The notes under the pieces were generated by a model that was not told where the DNA came from, did not search any database, and saw only the letters and a program-made list of their open reading frames with translations. A stretch of 64,000 nt of DNA from Halomonas sp. KG2 (lineage in GTDB: Bacteria > Pseudomonadota > Gammaproteobacteria > Pseudomonadales > Halomonadaceae). Both the position numbers and the translations under genes were made by a program. Shown piece by piece: positions 19,281 through 28,610 of the stretch (positions are counted from its first letter, which is position 1; each line of letters begins with the position of its first letter). Where the stretch lies: NCBI GenBank assembly GCA_030440445.1, contig CP098528.1, positions 1,550,001 through 1,614,000 on the forward strand. Direction: 5' to 3'.

Positions 19281-19706
19281 ATGCTGTTTGAAGACTCAAT
19301 GTCACTGCTGTGGTCAAGTTATTACGTTCTTTCACTGGTTGTGCTGGTTGCTGTCTACTTTGCACTAGCATTCTTGCCTCGCCTACCGCGCTTGGTGATT
19401 ACCTGGTGTGTGGCGGGAGCGATGTGGATACCTGCAGGGTATCAGTTACCGTTAGTAGAAGAGGGTGAGTTTTATACCGGCTGGGCACCGGCTGCCATGG
19501 TGTCTGCGGTTGCTTTTCTTGAGCATAGCGCCAGTGCACTACGTGGTGGTTTGCTGTGGCTGATTTTAGGCATTGCCTTAGGCGCATGTGTTGGCATTGC
19601 CCTGTGGTGGTGGCGTAGGCCAGAACCTTATGACGATGTGTCTCAGCATCAGCCCCAGGAAGAAGATCCTCAGCCAACCCGGCGCCGAGAACCAGTGATT
19701 AACTAA
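19281..19706 (+). CDS. Hypothetical small inner-membrane protein
   Basis: 141-aa protein with three hydrophobic segments (residues about 10-30, 35-52 and 88-112). A hydrophilic, Gln/Pro/Glu/Arg-rich tail follows and probably faces the cytoplasm. I do not recognise the family. The start is set by GAGGGG 4 bases before ATG 19281. An earlier in-frame ATG (19269) lies inside that Shine-Dalgarno region. It lies 33 bp before yafJ and may be cotranscribed with it. Confidence 0.7.
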   Translation: MLFEDSMSLLWSSYYVLSLVVLVAVYFALAFLPRLPRLVITWCVAGAMWIPAGYQLPLVEEGEFYTGWAPAAMVSAVAFLEHSASALRGGLLWLILGIALGACVGIALWWWRRPEPYDDVSQHQPQEEDPQPTRRREPVIN

Positions 19707-19739
19707 TGCGAGTACAAGGCGCGATGATGGAGCTAGCCG

Positions 19740-20525
19740 ATGTGTGAGTTACTAGGCATGAGCGCCAATGTTCCTACCGATATTTGTTTCAGCTTTTCCG
19801 GCTTTTTACACCGCGGTGGGGGCACTGGGCCTCACCGCGATGGGTGGGGCATCGCATTTTACGAGGAAGGGGGGTACCGTGAGTTTCGTGACCCTCATCC
19901 CTCGGTTAATTCCCCGATAGCCCGCTTAATCTGTGAATATCCTATCAAGTCCAATGTCGTGATTAGCCACATTCGCCAAGCGAATGTAGGCGGCGTACGG
20001 CTGGCAAATACCCACCCATTTACCCGTGAAATGTGGGGGCGGCCTTGGTGCTACGCCCATAATGGCCAATTGAGTGATTGGCAGCAGTTGCCATTAGGTA
20101 CGTACACCCCGGTAGGTAATACAGACAGTGAACATGCTTTCTGCTGGTTAATGGGCGAACTGCGTCGTTGCTTCCCCACGCCACCTGCGTTTCCTGAATC
20201 ATTGTGGGAGCGGTTGCACGGGCTATGTGAAGAGTTGCGCGGGCTAGGCGTTTTTAACCTACTGTTATCTGATGGCGTTTACTTATACAGCTACTGCTCG
20301 ACTAAATTGGCTCATATTACTCGCCGCGCGCCCTTTGGCGAGGCGGAGCTTTCCGATGCAGAGTTAACGGTTAACTTTATCGAGCATACGACGCCTAACG
20401 ATATTGTCTCTGTGATTGCTACAGAGCCACTTACTCAAAATGAAGCGTGGCAGCGAATGGTTCCTGGTGAATTATTGGTATGGCGCGAGGGAGAGATCAA
20501 AGCGAGTTACGGTCATAGCAAATAG
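19740..20525 (+). CDS. yafJ: YafJ-type class II glutamine amidotransferase
   Basis: Predicted N-terminal-nucleophile amidotransferase. The catalytic Cys is residue 2 (MCELLGMS), exposed when Met is removed. Other hallmarks are RGGGTGPHRDGWG (residues about 30-42), HIRQANVGG, THPF and the oxyanion segment CYAHNGQL near 102. The family is widely conserved, but the glutamine-derived ammonia acceptor is unknown. At 261 aa it is near family length and has no fused synthase domain. Confidence 0.88.
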   Translation: MCELLGMSANVPTDICFSFSGFLHRGGGTGPHRDGWGIAFYEEGGYREFRDPHPSVNSPIARLICEYPIKSNVVISHIRQANVGGVRLANTHPFTREMWGRPWCYAHNGQLSDWQQLPLGTYTPVGNTDSEHAFCWLMGELRRCFPTPPAFPESLWERLHGLCEELRGLGVFNLLLSDGVYLYSYCSTKLAHITRRAPFGEAELSDAELTVNFIEHTTPNDIVSVIATEPLTQNEAWQRMVPGELLVWREGEIKASYGHSK

Positions 20526-20577
20526 TGTGGTGACACGGCGTGAGCGACAGCAACAGGGCAGTGCTTTAAGCTAAAGT

Positions 20578-20595
20578 TGAAACGCCAGTTTCAAT
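20578..20595. promoter_or_regulatory. PsrA-type operator upstream of fadD
   Basis: Perfect palindrome TTGAAAC-GCCA-GTTTCAA. It fits the Pseudomonas PsrA consensus (G/C)AAAC-N2-4-GTTT(G/C), in which the TetR repressor PsrA senses long-chain acyl-CoA. It lies 116 bases before the fadD ATG. Confidence 0.7.
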
Positions 20596-20710
20596 CGATC
20601 GTTTTACAGCGTGCTGCCTGTCGTATATGGTTGGCTCTTTTAGGCTTGCTAGTTAGTCACGCACAATAACAAGGTCGGTCAAATATCGACACGGATAGCG
20701 GAGATTGCCC

Positions 20711-22381
20711 ATGAGCGAAAACGCCAATGCCCACGTACTACGTGGCCCAGCGCTTGAAGGCTTGGATCAGTACAACTCAGTCACGGATGTCTTTCATTCA
20801 GCGGTTAAACGTTTTGCCAACAAGCCGGCATTTAGCTGCATGGGCAAAACCCTAACGTTTGCCGATCTTGATCGTCTGTCTGCTAACTTTGCAGCTTGGT
20901 TGCAGCATGAAACCGACTTGGTTCCTGGCGACCGAATCGCCATTCAGTTACCTAACGTGCTGCAGTTTCCTGTGGCGGTGTTTGGTGCGCTAAGGGCGGG
21001 GCTCGTGGTCGTTAATACCAACCCGCTTTACACCGAGCGGGAGATGGCGCACCAGTTCAAAGACTCAAATGCCAAAGCCATTGTGATTTTGGCCAATATG
21101 GCGGATAAGCTTGAGAAAGTGCTGGGTAAAACGGATATCCAACACGTCTTGGTTACCCAGCTTGCCGATATGCACGATGTGCCGAAGCGTTGGCTAATTA
21201 ACGCCGTTGTTAAGCACGTTAAAAAGATGGTGCCTGCCTACTCGCTACCCAACGCTGTTGGCTTCCGCGATGCACTGAAAAAAGGCGCGTCGTTACATCA
21301 TACCGAGGTGCAGCGCACCATGGATGATGTGGCTGCACTGCAATACACCGGTGGCACCACCGGTATGCCTAAAGGCGCGATGCTGACCCACCAGAACCTA
21401 GTGGCCAATATGCTTCAGGCGCGTGCCGCTATCGGTGAACACTTGACCGATGGCGAAGAGCTGGTAATTGCGCCATTGCCGGTTTATCACATCTATACGT
21501 TTACCGTTAACTGTTTATTCCTGATGGAAACAGGCAACCACTCGCTATTGATTACTAATCCTCGCGACTTAGCTAGCTTTGTCAAAGAGCTTAAAGGCTT
21601 GCCGTTTACCGGGTTTATTGGCCTGAACACGCTGTTTAATGCGCTGTGTAACCGAGATGACTTTAAGCAGCTCGATTTCTCAAAGCTAAAGCTGACCATT
21701 TCCGGCGGTATGGCACTGACTAAAGCGGCGGCTCAGCGTTGGGAAGAGACAACGGGGTGCCCGATTGCTGAGGGCTACGGGCTAACGGAAACATCGCCCA
21801 TTGTTAGCTTTAACCCCACAAACGCTATACAGCTGGGCACCATTGGCAAGCCAGTGGCTGGTACCGCTGTGAAAGTGATAGATGCAGACGGTAATGATGT
21901 TCCCATGGGCGAGCCTGGTGAACTTTGCGTGCAAGGGCCTCAGGTGATGAAAGGTTACTGGCAGCGCGAAGATGAAACCCGCAATTCTATTGATGAAAAC
22001 GGCTGGTTCCATACGGGCGATATTGCCGTGTTGCAAGATGATGGCTACATCAAGATCGTTGATCGTAAAAAAGATATGATTTTAGTATCTGGCTTTAATG
22101 TCTACCCCAATGAAATCGAAGATGTCGTGGCAGCGCATCCAGATGTGTTGGAGTCTGCAGCAGTGGGTGTGCCAGATGAAGGTGCTGGAGAAGCCATCAA
22201 GCTATTCGTTGTTTCCAAAAACAGTGAGTTAGACGCTGAGACGCTGCGCAAGTGGTGCAAAAAAGAGCTAACCGGCTACAAAGTTCCGAAGTACGTAGAG
22301 TTCCGTGATGAGCTTCCCAAAACCAACGTTGGCAAGGTACTGCGTCGACAGCTCCGCGATCAGGAAACAAACAACGCTTAA
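20711..22381 (+). CDS. fadD: Long-chain fatty acid--CoA ligase
   Basis: Activates fatty acids with ATP and CoA for beta-oxidation, at the inner membrane. ANL-superfamily motifs: P-loop YTGGTTGMPKGAM (residues about 212-224), EGYGLTETSP (about 355-364), the hinge DRKKDMI and the C-terminal catalytic Lys in PKTNVGKVLRR. Start is ATG 20711 with GGAG 8 bases upstream, giving 556 aa (E. coli FadD 561). A PsrA-like operator lies upstream. A terminator follows within 70 bp, so it is probably monocistronic. Confidence 0.94.
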   Translation: MSENANAHVLRGPALEGLDQYNSVTDVFHSAVKRFANKPAFSCMGKTLTFADLDRLSANFAAWLQHETDLVPGDRIAIQLPNVLQFPVAVFGALRAGLVVVNTNPLYTEREMAHQFKDSNAKAIVILANMADKLEKVLGKTDIQHVLVTQLADMHDVPKRWLINAVVKHVKKMVPAYSLPNAVGFRDALKKGASLHHTEVQRTMDDVAALQYTGGTTGMPKGAMLTHQNLVANMLQARAAIGEHLTDGEELVIAPLPVYHIYTFTVNCLFLMETGNHSLLITNPRDLASFVKELKGLPFTGFIGLNTLFNALCNRDDFKQLDFSKLKLTISGGMALTKAAAQRWEETTGCPIAEGYGLTETSPIVSFNPTNAIQLGTIGKPVAGTAVKVIDADGNDVPMGEPGELCVQGPQVMKGYWQREDETRNSIDENGWFHTGDIAVLQDDGYIKIVDRKKDMILVSGFNVYPNEIEDVVAAHPDVLESAAVGVPDEGAGEAIKLFVVSKNSELDAETLRKWCKKELTGYKVPKYVEFRDELPKTNVGKVLRRQLRDQETNNA

Positions 22382-22444
22382 GCGCTTAATCAGTTCGCTA
22401 TTAGGTGGCTGTTAGGCGTCCTGTTATCGAAGGCGTTACAATAG

Positions 22445-22476
22445 TCGGCCCACTCATGCAGTGGGCCGATTTTATT
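22445..22476 (+). terminator. Rho-independent terminator of fadD
   Basis: A 9-bp perfect stem, TCGGCCCAC with GTGGGCCGA across a 7-base loop, then TTTTATT. The in-frame GTG 22461 of the downstream ORF lies inside the right arm. Confidence 0.85.
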
Positions 22477-22481
22477 CTGAG

Positions 22482-25400
22482 ATGGAAACCGAGCCTAACG
22501 TGACCACCGACACGCAAACTTCCCATGCTGACGCCCAGAACACTTATCCACTCACCGTATTAGATGAGGAGATAAGGCACGTTATGCTGCGTGATGCACA
22601 GCAGCTAGCGCGTCGTGTGGCAGGCCTTAAGCGGCGTCAACGAGACAGAAAACCGATTGACCACGGTGTCCAGCAAGTGCAGCGCGACCTGGAAAAAGCT
22701 AAGCGCCTGCTGGCTAATCGTGAAGCACTGAAGGTGGCGCTGGATTATCCTGCCGAGTTGCCTGTAGTAGAACGACGAGAGGATATCCTAAACGCTATCC
22801 GCGACCATCAAGTCGTCGTCGTAGCGGGGGAGACAGGGTCGGGTAAAACCACTCAGTTGCCTAAAATATGTCTAGAGCTTGGCCGCGGGCGTAAAGGGGT
22901 GATTGGACATACCCAGCCACGCCGACTGGCAGCGCGTAGCGTTGCCGGGCGGTTGGCAGAAGAGATGAGTGTGCCGCTAGGTGAGCAGGTCGGCTACCAA
23001 GTGCGCTTCAATGATCAAAGCTCCCCGAATACGCTCGTAAAGCTGATGACGGACGGTATCCTGCTGGCAGAAACCCAGCACGATCCTTTGCTGCTGCGTT
23101 ACGACACGCTGATTATTGATGAGGCGCACGAGCGCAGCCTTAACATCGACTTTTTGCTGGGTTATTTAAAACGCCTGCTGCCGAAACGTCCTGATCTAAA
23201 AGTCATTATTACTTCAGCCACCATTGATGTAGATCGTTTTGCTGCCCACTTCGGCAGTACCAACGCGCCTGCGCCGGTGGTTGAAGTCTCTGGCCGCACT
23301 TTTCCCGTCGATGTGCATTACCGACCGCTGGCGCGTAGCGAAGAGGATGAAGATGACCGGACACTGCAAGAAGGTATTTTGCACGCAGTGCGCGAAATCG
23401 AAACCATCGAGCGTGAGAAGGGCTGGCTGCATGGTCCACGCGATGTGCTGGTGTTTTTACCCGGGGAGCGTGAGATTCGTGAGACAGCCGATACGCTGCG
23501 ACGGGCTGACTTAACCGGCACCGAAATATTGCCTCTCTATGCGCGGCTTTCCAACGAAGAGCAAAATCGTGTCTTCGCTGCTCACAAAGGGCGGCGAATT
23601 GTGCTGGCGACTAACGTTGCTGAAACCTCGCTCACGGTACCGGGCATTCGCTACGTTATTGACCCTGGCTTGGTGCGTATCAGCCGCTACAGCTACCGAG
23701 CGAAAATACAGCGGCTACCGATTGAGCCGATTAGCCAGGCCAGTGCTAATCAGCGTAAAGGCCGCTGTGGACGTGTGGCGGAAGGGGTGTGTGTTCGCCT
23801 TTATGATGAAGAGGATTTCCTGTCGCGGCCAGCGTTTACCGACCCAGAAATCCAGCGCACCAATTTAGCGTCAGTCATCCTTTCCATGCTGGCGCTGAAA
23901 CTTGGCAGTATTGAAGCTTTTCCCTTTGTCGACCCGCCCGATAGCCGATTCGTAAAAGATGGCTTTCGTTTGCTGTTTGAGCTGGGGGCGGTAGACGACC
24001 AGCAGCGCCTGACCCCGCTGGGCCGCAAGCTAGCTAAGCTACCCATCGACCCACGGCTAGCGCGCATGGTGTTGGCAGGTGCCGAACGAGGCAGCCTGCG
24101 GGATGTGTTGATTGTGGTATCGGCTCTGGCGATACAAGACCCTAGAGATCGACCTGCTGACAAACGCCAAGCGGCGGATCAAGCGCACCAGCGCTGGCAT
24201 GATCCCGATTCTGATTTTGTTGCGTTGTTAAACTTATGGCATGGCATCGAAAATGCCCGCGAGGCTCTCTCAGGCAACCAACTACGTCGCTGGTGTCGCG
24301 AGCACTATATTAACTATCTGCGCATGCGCGAATGGCATGACACGTTCCGTCAATTGCGTCAGTTGCTGCGCGATATGGACATCGACGTGCCTGCACCGCT
24401 GCCCAGAGATGAACACGAAAGCGAAGAGCAAGCCAAGCAAGCACGTCGTAAAACGTCAGGAAAACTGCACCAAGCGCTGTTATCTGGGCTGCTTTCTAAC
24501 CTGGGAACACTGCTGGAAAATCGTGAATATCTCGGTGCGCGTAATCGTAAGTTTATGATTCATCCTGGTTCAGGACTGGCGAAAAAAACGCCGAAGTGGG
24601 TAATGGCGTTTGAGCTGATTGAAACCACTAAATTGTTCGCCCGTACAGTGGCGAAAATTGACCCCCAGTGGATTGAGCCTCAAGCGCAGCACTTGATAAA
24701 AAGCAGCTATAGCGAGCCGCACTGGGAAATGAAGCGTGCCCAGGTAGTTGCGTTCGAGCAAGTAACCCTGTTTGGTCTGCCTATCGTTGCTCGTCGCCGC
24801 GTGCATTATGGTCCTATTGCTCCCCAAGAGTCCCGGGAGCTGTTTATTCGCCGTGCGCTAGTGGAAGGCGAATTTCAGACGAAGGGTGAGTTTTTTGCCC
24901 ATAACCGAGCGCTGATTGAAGAGGTCGAAGCGCTCGAAGATCGTGCGCGTCGGCGCGATATTCTGGTCGATGAAGAGACGTTGTTTGCTTTTTATGATGA
25001 ACGGCTCCCTCACGATATCGTTAATGGCAAAGGATTTGAGCACTGGCGCAAGCAAGTGGAGCGTGAGTCTCCTGACTTATTAAAATTCGATATTGAGGCA
25101 CTGAAAGCACGGGATGCCAACGACGTGACTCAGGCGCAGTACCCTGATCACCTGACGTTGGCAGGGGTTGCCTATCCGGTTAGCTATCACTTTGATCCTG
25201 ATGCAGAAGATGATGGTGTTACGCTAACCGTGCCTGCCGCGATGTTGCCTCAGTTGCCCGTGCATGCCCTTGAGTGGTTAGTGCCGGGGTTGCTGCGCGA
25301 AAAGTGTATTGCGCTACTTAAATCCCTGCCGAAAAGTATTCGCCGCCAAGTGGTCCCCATTCCCGACTGGGTCGATGCGGCGCTGGAAATGCTCGTGCCT

Positions 25401-26495
25401 GATAACCGCCCACTGACCGAGGCGCTTGGCGAGTTTATTCGGCGGCGAACGGGTACGCGGGTACACCCAGATGACTGGCGGCTAGACCTGCTAGCACCAC
25501 ATTTAATCATGAATGTGCGCGTTGTCGATCACGCTGGTAAAACGCTGGGCCAAGGGCGTGACGTACGTGCCCTGGAAAGGCGCTTCGAAGAAGCCGCCAG
25601 TAGGGGAGCTCAGGCGTTAGCGGAGCAGGCTAATCAGGCTCCGGCGCTTGAAGGTCTGCCTAGTGAGCCGCTCCCTGAGTCTCGAGTGACGACTCAGGCG
25701 GGTATCCGTGTTGAAGCTTACCCGGCACTGGTGGCAGAAGATGCACGCTTCAAAGTGGCACTTTTCGATCATCCCGCCAAGGCAGCGGCAGCGCATCAAA
25801 TGGGTGTGGCGCGTTTGGCGATCTCACAACAGCCGGATCAGGTGAAAGCGATTAAGCGTTTGCCGGGGGTGGAAAAATGCGCGTTGTTGTTTGCCAAGGT
25901 TGGGAGCAAAAATGAGCTGGTTGATGATCTTTTACTGGCGGTGTTTACTCAAGTAGTGGCTGCGCATCCTCTGCCACGCTCGGAGCAAGCCCTTAAGCAG
26001 CGCTTGCAAACTTCTGAAGAAAGCTTGTTAGCGCATGCACAAACACTGTTAACGCATGTTGAGGCGGCGCTGAAAGGGCACTTAGCAGTGACCAAAATTT
26101 TAAAAGGGAAGCTCAATTTTGCGTTAGCGCTTGTTTACAGTGATGTCAGCGCACAGATGAAACGATTGGTTTACCCTGGTTTCATTCGCGATGCAGGAGA
26201 GTGGTTAACGGAGTATCCTCGTTATACAGAGGCTGCGTTAATCCGCTTGGAAAAAGCCGCGCGCGAGCGAGGGCGCGACCAAATGCTGATGCACGATGTC
26301 CAAGCATTGGAAACGCGTTTTGATGCGCGCCGTAAAAGCGAACGCAGAGGCGACGCGGAAGACCCAGAGTTAGTGGCATTTGGTTGGTGGATTCAGGAGC
26401 TCCGGGTGTCTCTGTTTGCCCAGCAGTTGGGGACTAAAATGCCCGTTTCTGTGAAGCGCCTAGAAAAGCGTTGGGAAGAGCTTATTAGCGTTTAA
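22482..26495 (+). CDS. hrpA: ATP-dependent RNA helicase HrpA (DEAH box)
   Basis: Large DEAH-box helicase; in E. coli it resolves stalled ribosomes. Seen: Walker A GETGSGKTTQLPK (residues about 112-124), DEAH in IDEAHERSLNIDF, TSATID, and motif VI QRKGRCGRVAEG near 425. Winged-helix/ratchet and OB regions follow, with a long family-specific C-terminal part (about 750-1337) that includes a DUF3418-like region. Start ATG 22482 gives 1337 aa (E. coli 1300). The upstream GTG falls in the fadD terminator and is rejected. No partner gene is evident. Confidence 0.94.
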   Translation: METEPNVTTDTQTSHADAQNTYPLTVLDEEIRHVMLRDAQQLARRVAGLKRRQRDRKPIDHGVQQVQRDLEKAKRLLANREALKVALDYPAELPVVERREDILNAIRDHQVVVVAGETGSGKTTQLPKICLELGRGRKGVIGHTQPRRLAARSVAGRLAEEMSVPLGEQVGYQVRFNDQSSPNTLVKLMTDGILLAETQHDPLLLRYDTLIIDEAHERSLNIDFLLGYLKRLLPKRPDLKVIITSATIDVDRFAAHFGSTNAPAPVVEVSGRTFPVDVHYRPLARSEEDEDDRTLQEGILHAVREIETIEREKGWLHGPRDVLVFLPGEREIRETADTLRRADLTGTEILPLYARLSNEEQNRVFAAHKGRRIVLATNVAETSLTVPGIRYVIDPGLVRISRYSYRAKIQRLPIEPISQASANQRKGRCGRVAEGVCVRLYDEEDFLSRPAFTDPEIQRTNLASVILSMLALKLGSIEAFPFVDPPDSRFVKDGFRLLFELGAVDDQQRLTPLGRKLAKLPIDPRLARMVLAGAERGSLRDVLIVVSALAIQDPRDRPADKRQAADQAHQRWHDPDSDFVALLNLWHGIENAREALSGNQLRRWCREHYINYLRMREWHDTFRQLRQLLRDMDIDVPAPLPRDEHESEEQAKQARRKTSGKLHQALLSGLLSNLGTLLENREYLGARNRKFMIHPGSGLAKKTPKWVMAFELIETTKLFARTVAKIDPQWIEPQAQHLIKSSYSEPHWEMKRAQVVAFEQVTLFGLPIVARRRVHYGPIAPQESRELFIRRALVEGEFQTKGEFFAHNRALIEEVEALEDRARRRDILVDEETLFAFYDERLPHDIVNGKGFEHWRKQVERESPDLLKFDIEALKARDANDVTQAQYPDHLTLAGVAYPVSYHFDPDAEDDGVTLTVPAAMLPQLPVHALEWLVPGLLREKCIALLKSLPKSIRRQVVPIPDWVDAALEMLVPDNRPLTEALGEFIRRRTGTRVHPDDWRLDLLAPHLIMNVRVVDHAGKTLGQGRDVRALERRFEEAASRGAQALAEQANQAPALEGLPSEPLPESRVTTQAGIRVEAYPALVAEDARFKVALFDHPAKAAAAHQMGVARLAISQQPDQVKAIKRLPGVEKCALLFAKVGSKNELVDDLLLAVFTQVVAAHPLPRSEQALKQRLQTSEESLLAHAQTLLTHVEAALKGHLAVTKILKGKLNFALALVYSDVSAQMKRLVYPGFIRDAGEWLTEYPRYTEAALIRLEKAARERGRDQMLMHDVQALETRFDARRKSERRGDAEDPELVAFGWWIQELRVSLFAQQLGTKMPVSVKRLEKRWEELISV

Positions 26496-26603
26496 CGCTT
26501 GTCGTAATACGATAATAGGCTTACGTCGTTAAGCCAATGCACCAAGATGACAACATCGATTGACAGCCAGCGACTCTCAGTAAGCCGCTAAAAGGAGAAA
26601 GGC

Positions 26604-27725
26604 ATGACACATGTGGTGATTACCGGTACAGGACTTTACACGCCGGAACACGCCATTGATAACGCGTCGTTGGTGAAAGCATTTAACGCGTGGGTAGACA
26701 GCCAAAATGCTCGGCATGCTGATGCAATCTCACGTGGTGAACGAGAGCCGTTGTCACACTCCAGTAGCGAGTTTATTGAAAAGGCATCCGGCATTAAAAG
26801 TCGTTATGTGTTGGATGCCTCAGGAATTCTTGACCCAGCGCGGATGCGACCTAAACTGCCACAGCGTAGTAATGATGAACCGTCTATTCAGTGTGGTATG
26901 GCGACCCAGGCGGCACAACAAGCATTGGCAGCGGCTAACGTCGATGCTGCTGATATTGAGCTTGTCATCGTGGCGTGCTCAAACCTAGAGCGCGCTTACC
27001 CAGCCGTGGCCGTCGAAGTTCAGCAGGCGTTAGGCACCAGCGGTTACGGTTTCGATATGAATGTAGCCTGTAGCTCAGCAACGTTTGCGCTTGAAACAGC
27101 GGCCAATGCGATTGCATCTGGTAGCGTAAAGCGGGCTCTGATTGTCAACCCAGAGATCTGTTCGGCACATCTCAACTTTACAGATCGCGATAGTCACTTT
27201 ATTTTTGGCGATGCTTGTACAGCAATGGTACTGGAAAGCAGTGATTGCGCTGTGGCAGATGAGCAGTATGAAATATTAGGTACGCGTTTAGTGACGAAGT
27301 TCTCTAATGCGATTCGTAATAACGCAGGCTTCCTAAATCGCGTCACCGACAGTGACCCGCTGGCGCTGGATAAGTTATTTGTACAAGAAGGGCGGCGGGT
27401 GTTTCGAGAAGTGTGCCCCATGGTTGCTCAACTGATTTCGAGCCATTTAGCCTCTCTAGAACTTTCTGGAAGCGACTTGAAGCGCATGTGGCTGCATCAG
27501 GCTAATCAGCACATGAACGACCTGATTGCGCGGAAAGTGCTAGGTGAGGAGCCTAGTAAAACGCAAGCGCCCATTATTCTTGATCGCTATGCTAATACCA
27601 GCTCAGCGGGATCGATCATCGCCTTTCACCTGCATCGTGAACAGTTAGAAAGTGGTGATATTGGTGTGATTTGTTCGTTTGGCGCAGGTTACAGCGCCGG
27701 TAGTGTTGTTATACGTCGTCAATGA
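26604..27725 (+). CDS. Beta-ketoacyl-ACP synthase III-like enzyme (beta-ketodecanoyl-ACP synthase type)
   Basis: Thiolase-fold condensing enzyme of 373 aa. The FabH catalytic triad is visible: Cys in MNVACSSATFA (near residue 155), His in WLHQANQHMND (near 298) and Asn in DRYANTSSAGS (near 335). It is longer than housekeeping FabH (about 317 aa), with an N-terminal insertion at residues about 30-95. That form resembles the Pseudomonas PA3286-type enzyme, which condenses octanoyl-CoA with malonyl-ACP and so diverts beta-oxidation products into fatty acid synthesis. The substrate is inferred. Shine-Dalgarno AAGGAG is present. Confidence 0.82.
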   Translation: MTHVVITGTGLYTPEHAIDNASLVKAFNAWVDSQNARHADAISRGEREPLSHSSSEFIEKASGIKSRYVLDASGILDPARMRPKLPQRSNDEPSIQCGMATQAAQQALAAANVDAADIELVIVACSNLERAYPAVAVEVQQALGTSGYGFDMNVACSSATFALETAANAIASGSVKRALIVNPEICSAHLNFTDRDSHFIFGDACTAMVLESSDCAVADEQYEILGTRLVTKFSNAIRNNAGFLNRVTDSDPLALDKLFVQEGRRVFREVCPMVAQLISSHLASLELSGSDLKRMWLHQANQHMNDLIARKVLGEEPSKTQAPIILDRYANTSSAGSIIAFHLHREQLESGDIGVICSFGAGYSAGSVVIRRQ

Positions 27726-27801
27726 CAGTGCTTTTGGTTAATTGTTTTCAGGCGTGAAATGCGCCGAGCCGCACGCCACACATGTTGAGAAAGGAGCTAT
27801 C

Positions 27802-28602
27802 ATGCTTGGGTTGTTAGCAAAGCCAAAAAGCGCGTTTAGTTGGTGCTACAAGGGATTGCCTGTCTTGCTGCTAGCCGTATTAAGCATGAGTGGGTGTGCC
27901 AGTTCAGGGGGGAATGTTGGCGAGCAAGTCCACCTTGAAGATCCTTGGGAAGGGTTTAACCGTCGCGTGTTTGCTTTTAATGACGTGCTAGACCGTTACA
28001 CGTTAAAGCCCATCGCTAAAGGGTACCAGACGGTTACCCCCGATCCTGTGCAAACTGGGGTAGGTAACTTTTTCGCTAACCTTAGCGACGTGCGTACCGC
28101 GTTAAATAGTTTACTCCAAGGTAAGCCCGCTAATGCGGGGCTTGCTACTTCACGCTTTTTAATTAACTCGACGGTGGGTATAGGCGGGTTGTTGGATTAC
28201 GCGACGTTGATGGAAATCAATGCTGATAAGGAGGATTTCGGACAAACGCTGGCGGTGTGGGGGTGGGATGACTCGCGCTATTTAGTGCTACCGTTGCTCG
28301 GTCCTAGAACACTTAGGGATACCACTGGGCTTCCTTTTGATATTGCAGCTCATCCGCTTACCTATATGGATGACCATACGCTAAGGGCTGGTTTAACGGC
28401 ACTGGATATTATTCATATTCGCGCAGGGCTACTTGATCAAGAAGACTTGATTAGTGGCGACCGTTATAGCTTTGTTCGTGATGCCTTCTTACAACGCCGT
28501 CAGTTTGAGATTAGTGATGGTGAGCTTGGGGATGACCCATTTGCTATGGACGATTTTGAATTCGACGATACCGATTTTGGTGACGACGATTTCGCCGATT
28601 GA
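27802..28602 (+). CDS. mlaA: Outer-membrane phospholipid-transport lipoprotein MlaA (VacJ)
   Basis: MlaA removes phospholipids from the outer leaflet of the outer membrane and passes them to the Mla retrograde pathway. The 266-aa precursor has a signal peptide ending in the lipobox LSMSGC (lipidated Cys near residue 32). Hallmarks DPWEGFNRRVFAFN, the NPxGL-like DTTGLPFDIA and LLGPRTLRDT follow, then a strongly acidic C-terminus. Start ATG 27802 is set by AAGGAG 6 bases upstream. An open frame reaches 27742 but adds a non-signal extension. Eight bases separate it from the regulator that follows. Confidence 0.93.
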   Translation: MLGLLAKPKSAFSWCYKGLPVLLLAVLSMSGCASSGGNVGEQVHLEDPWEGFNRRVFAFNDVLDRYTLKPIAKGYQTVTPDPVQTGVGNFFANLSDVRTALNSLLQGKPANAGLATSRFLINSTVGIGGLLDYATLMEINADKEDFGQTLAVWGWDDSRYLVLPLLGPRTLRDTTGLPFDIAAHPLTYMDDHTLRAGLTALDIIHIRAGLLDQEDLISGDRYSFVRDAFLQRRQFEISDGELGDDPFAMDDFEFDDTDFGDDDFAD

Positions 28603-28610
28603 GGCTTAAT

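Noticed and set aside
22461..22481. GTG start for hrpA at 22461
   Set aside because: The codon is inside the right arm of the fadD terminator; ATG 22482 gives a family-like N-terminus.
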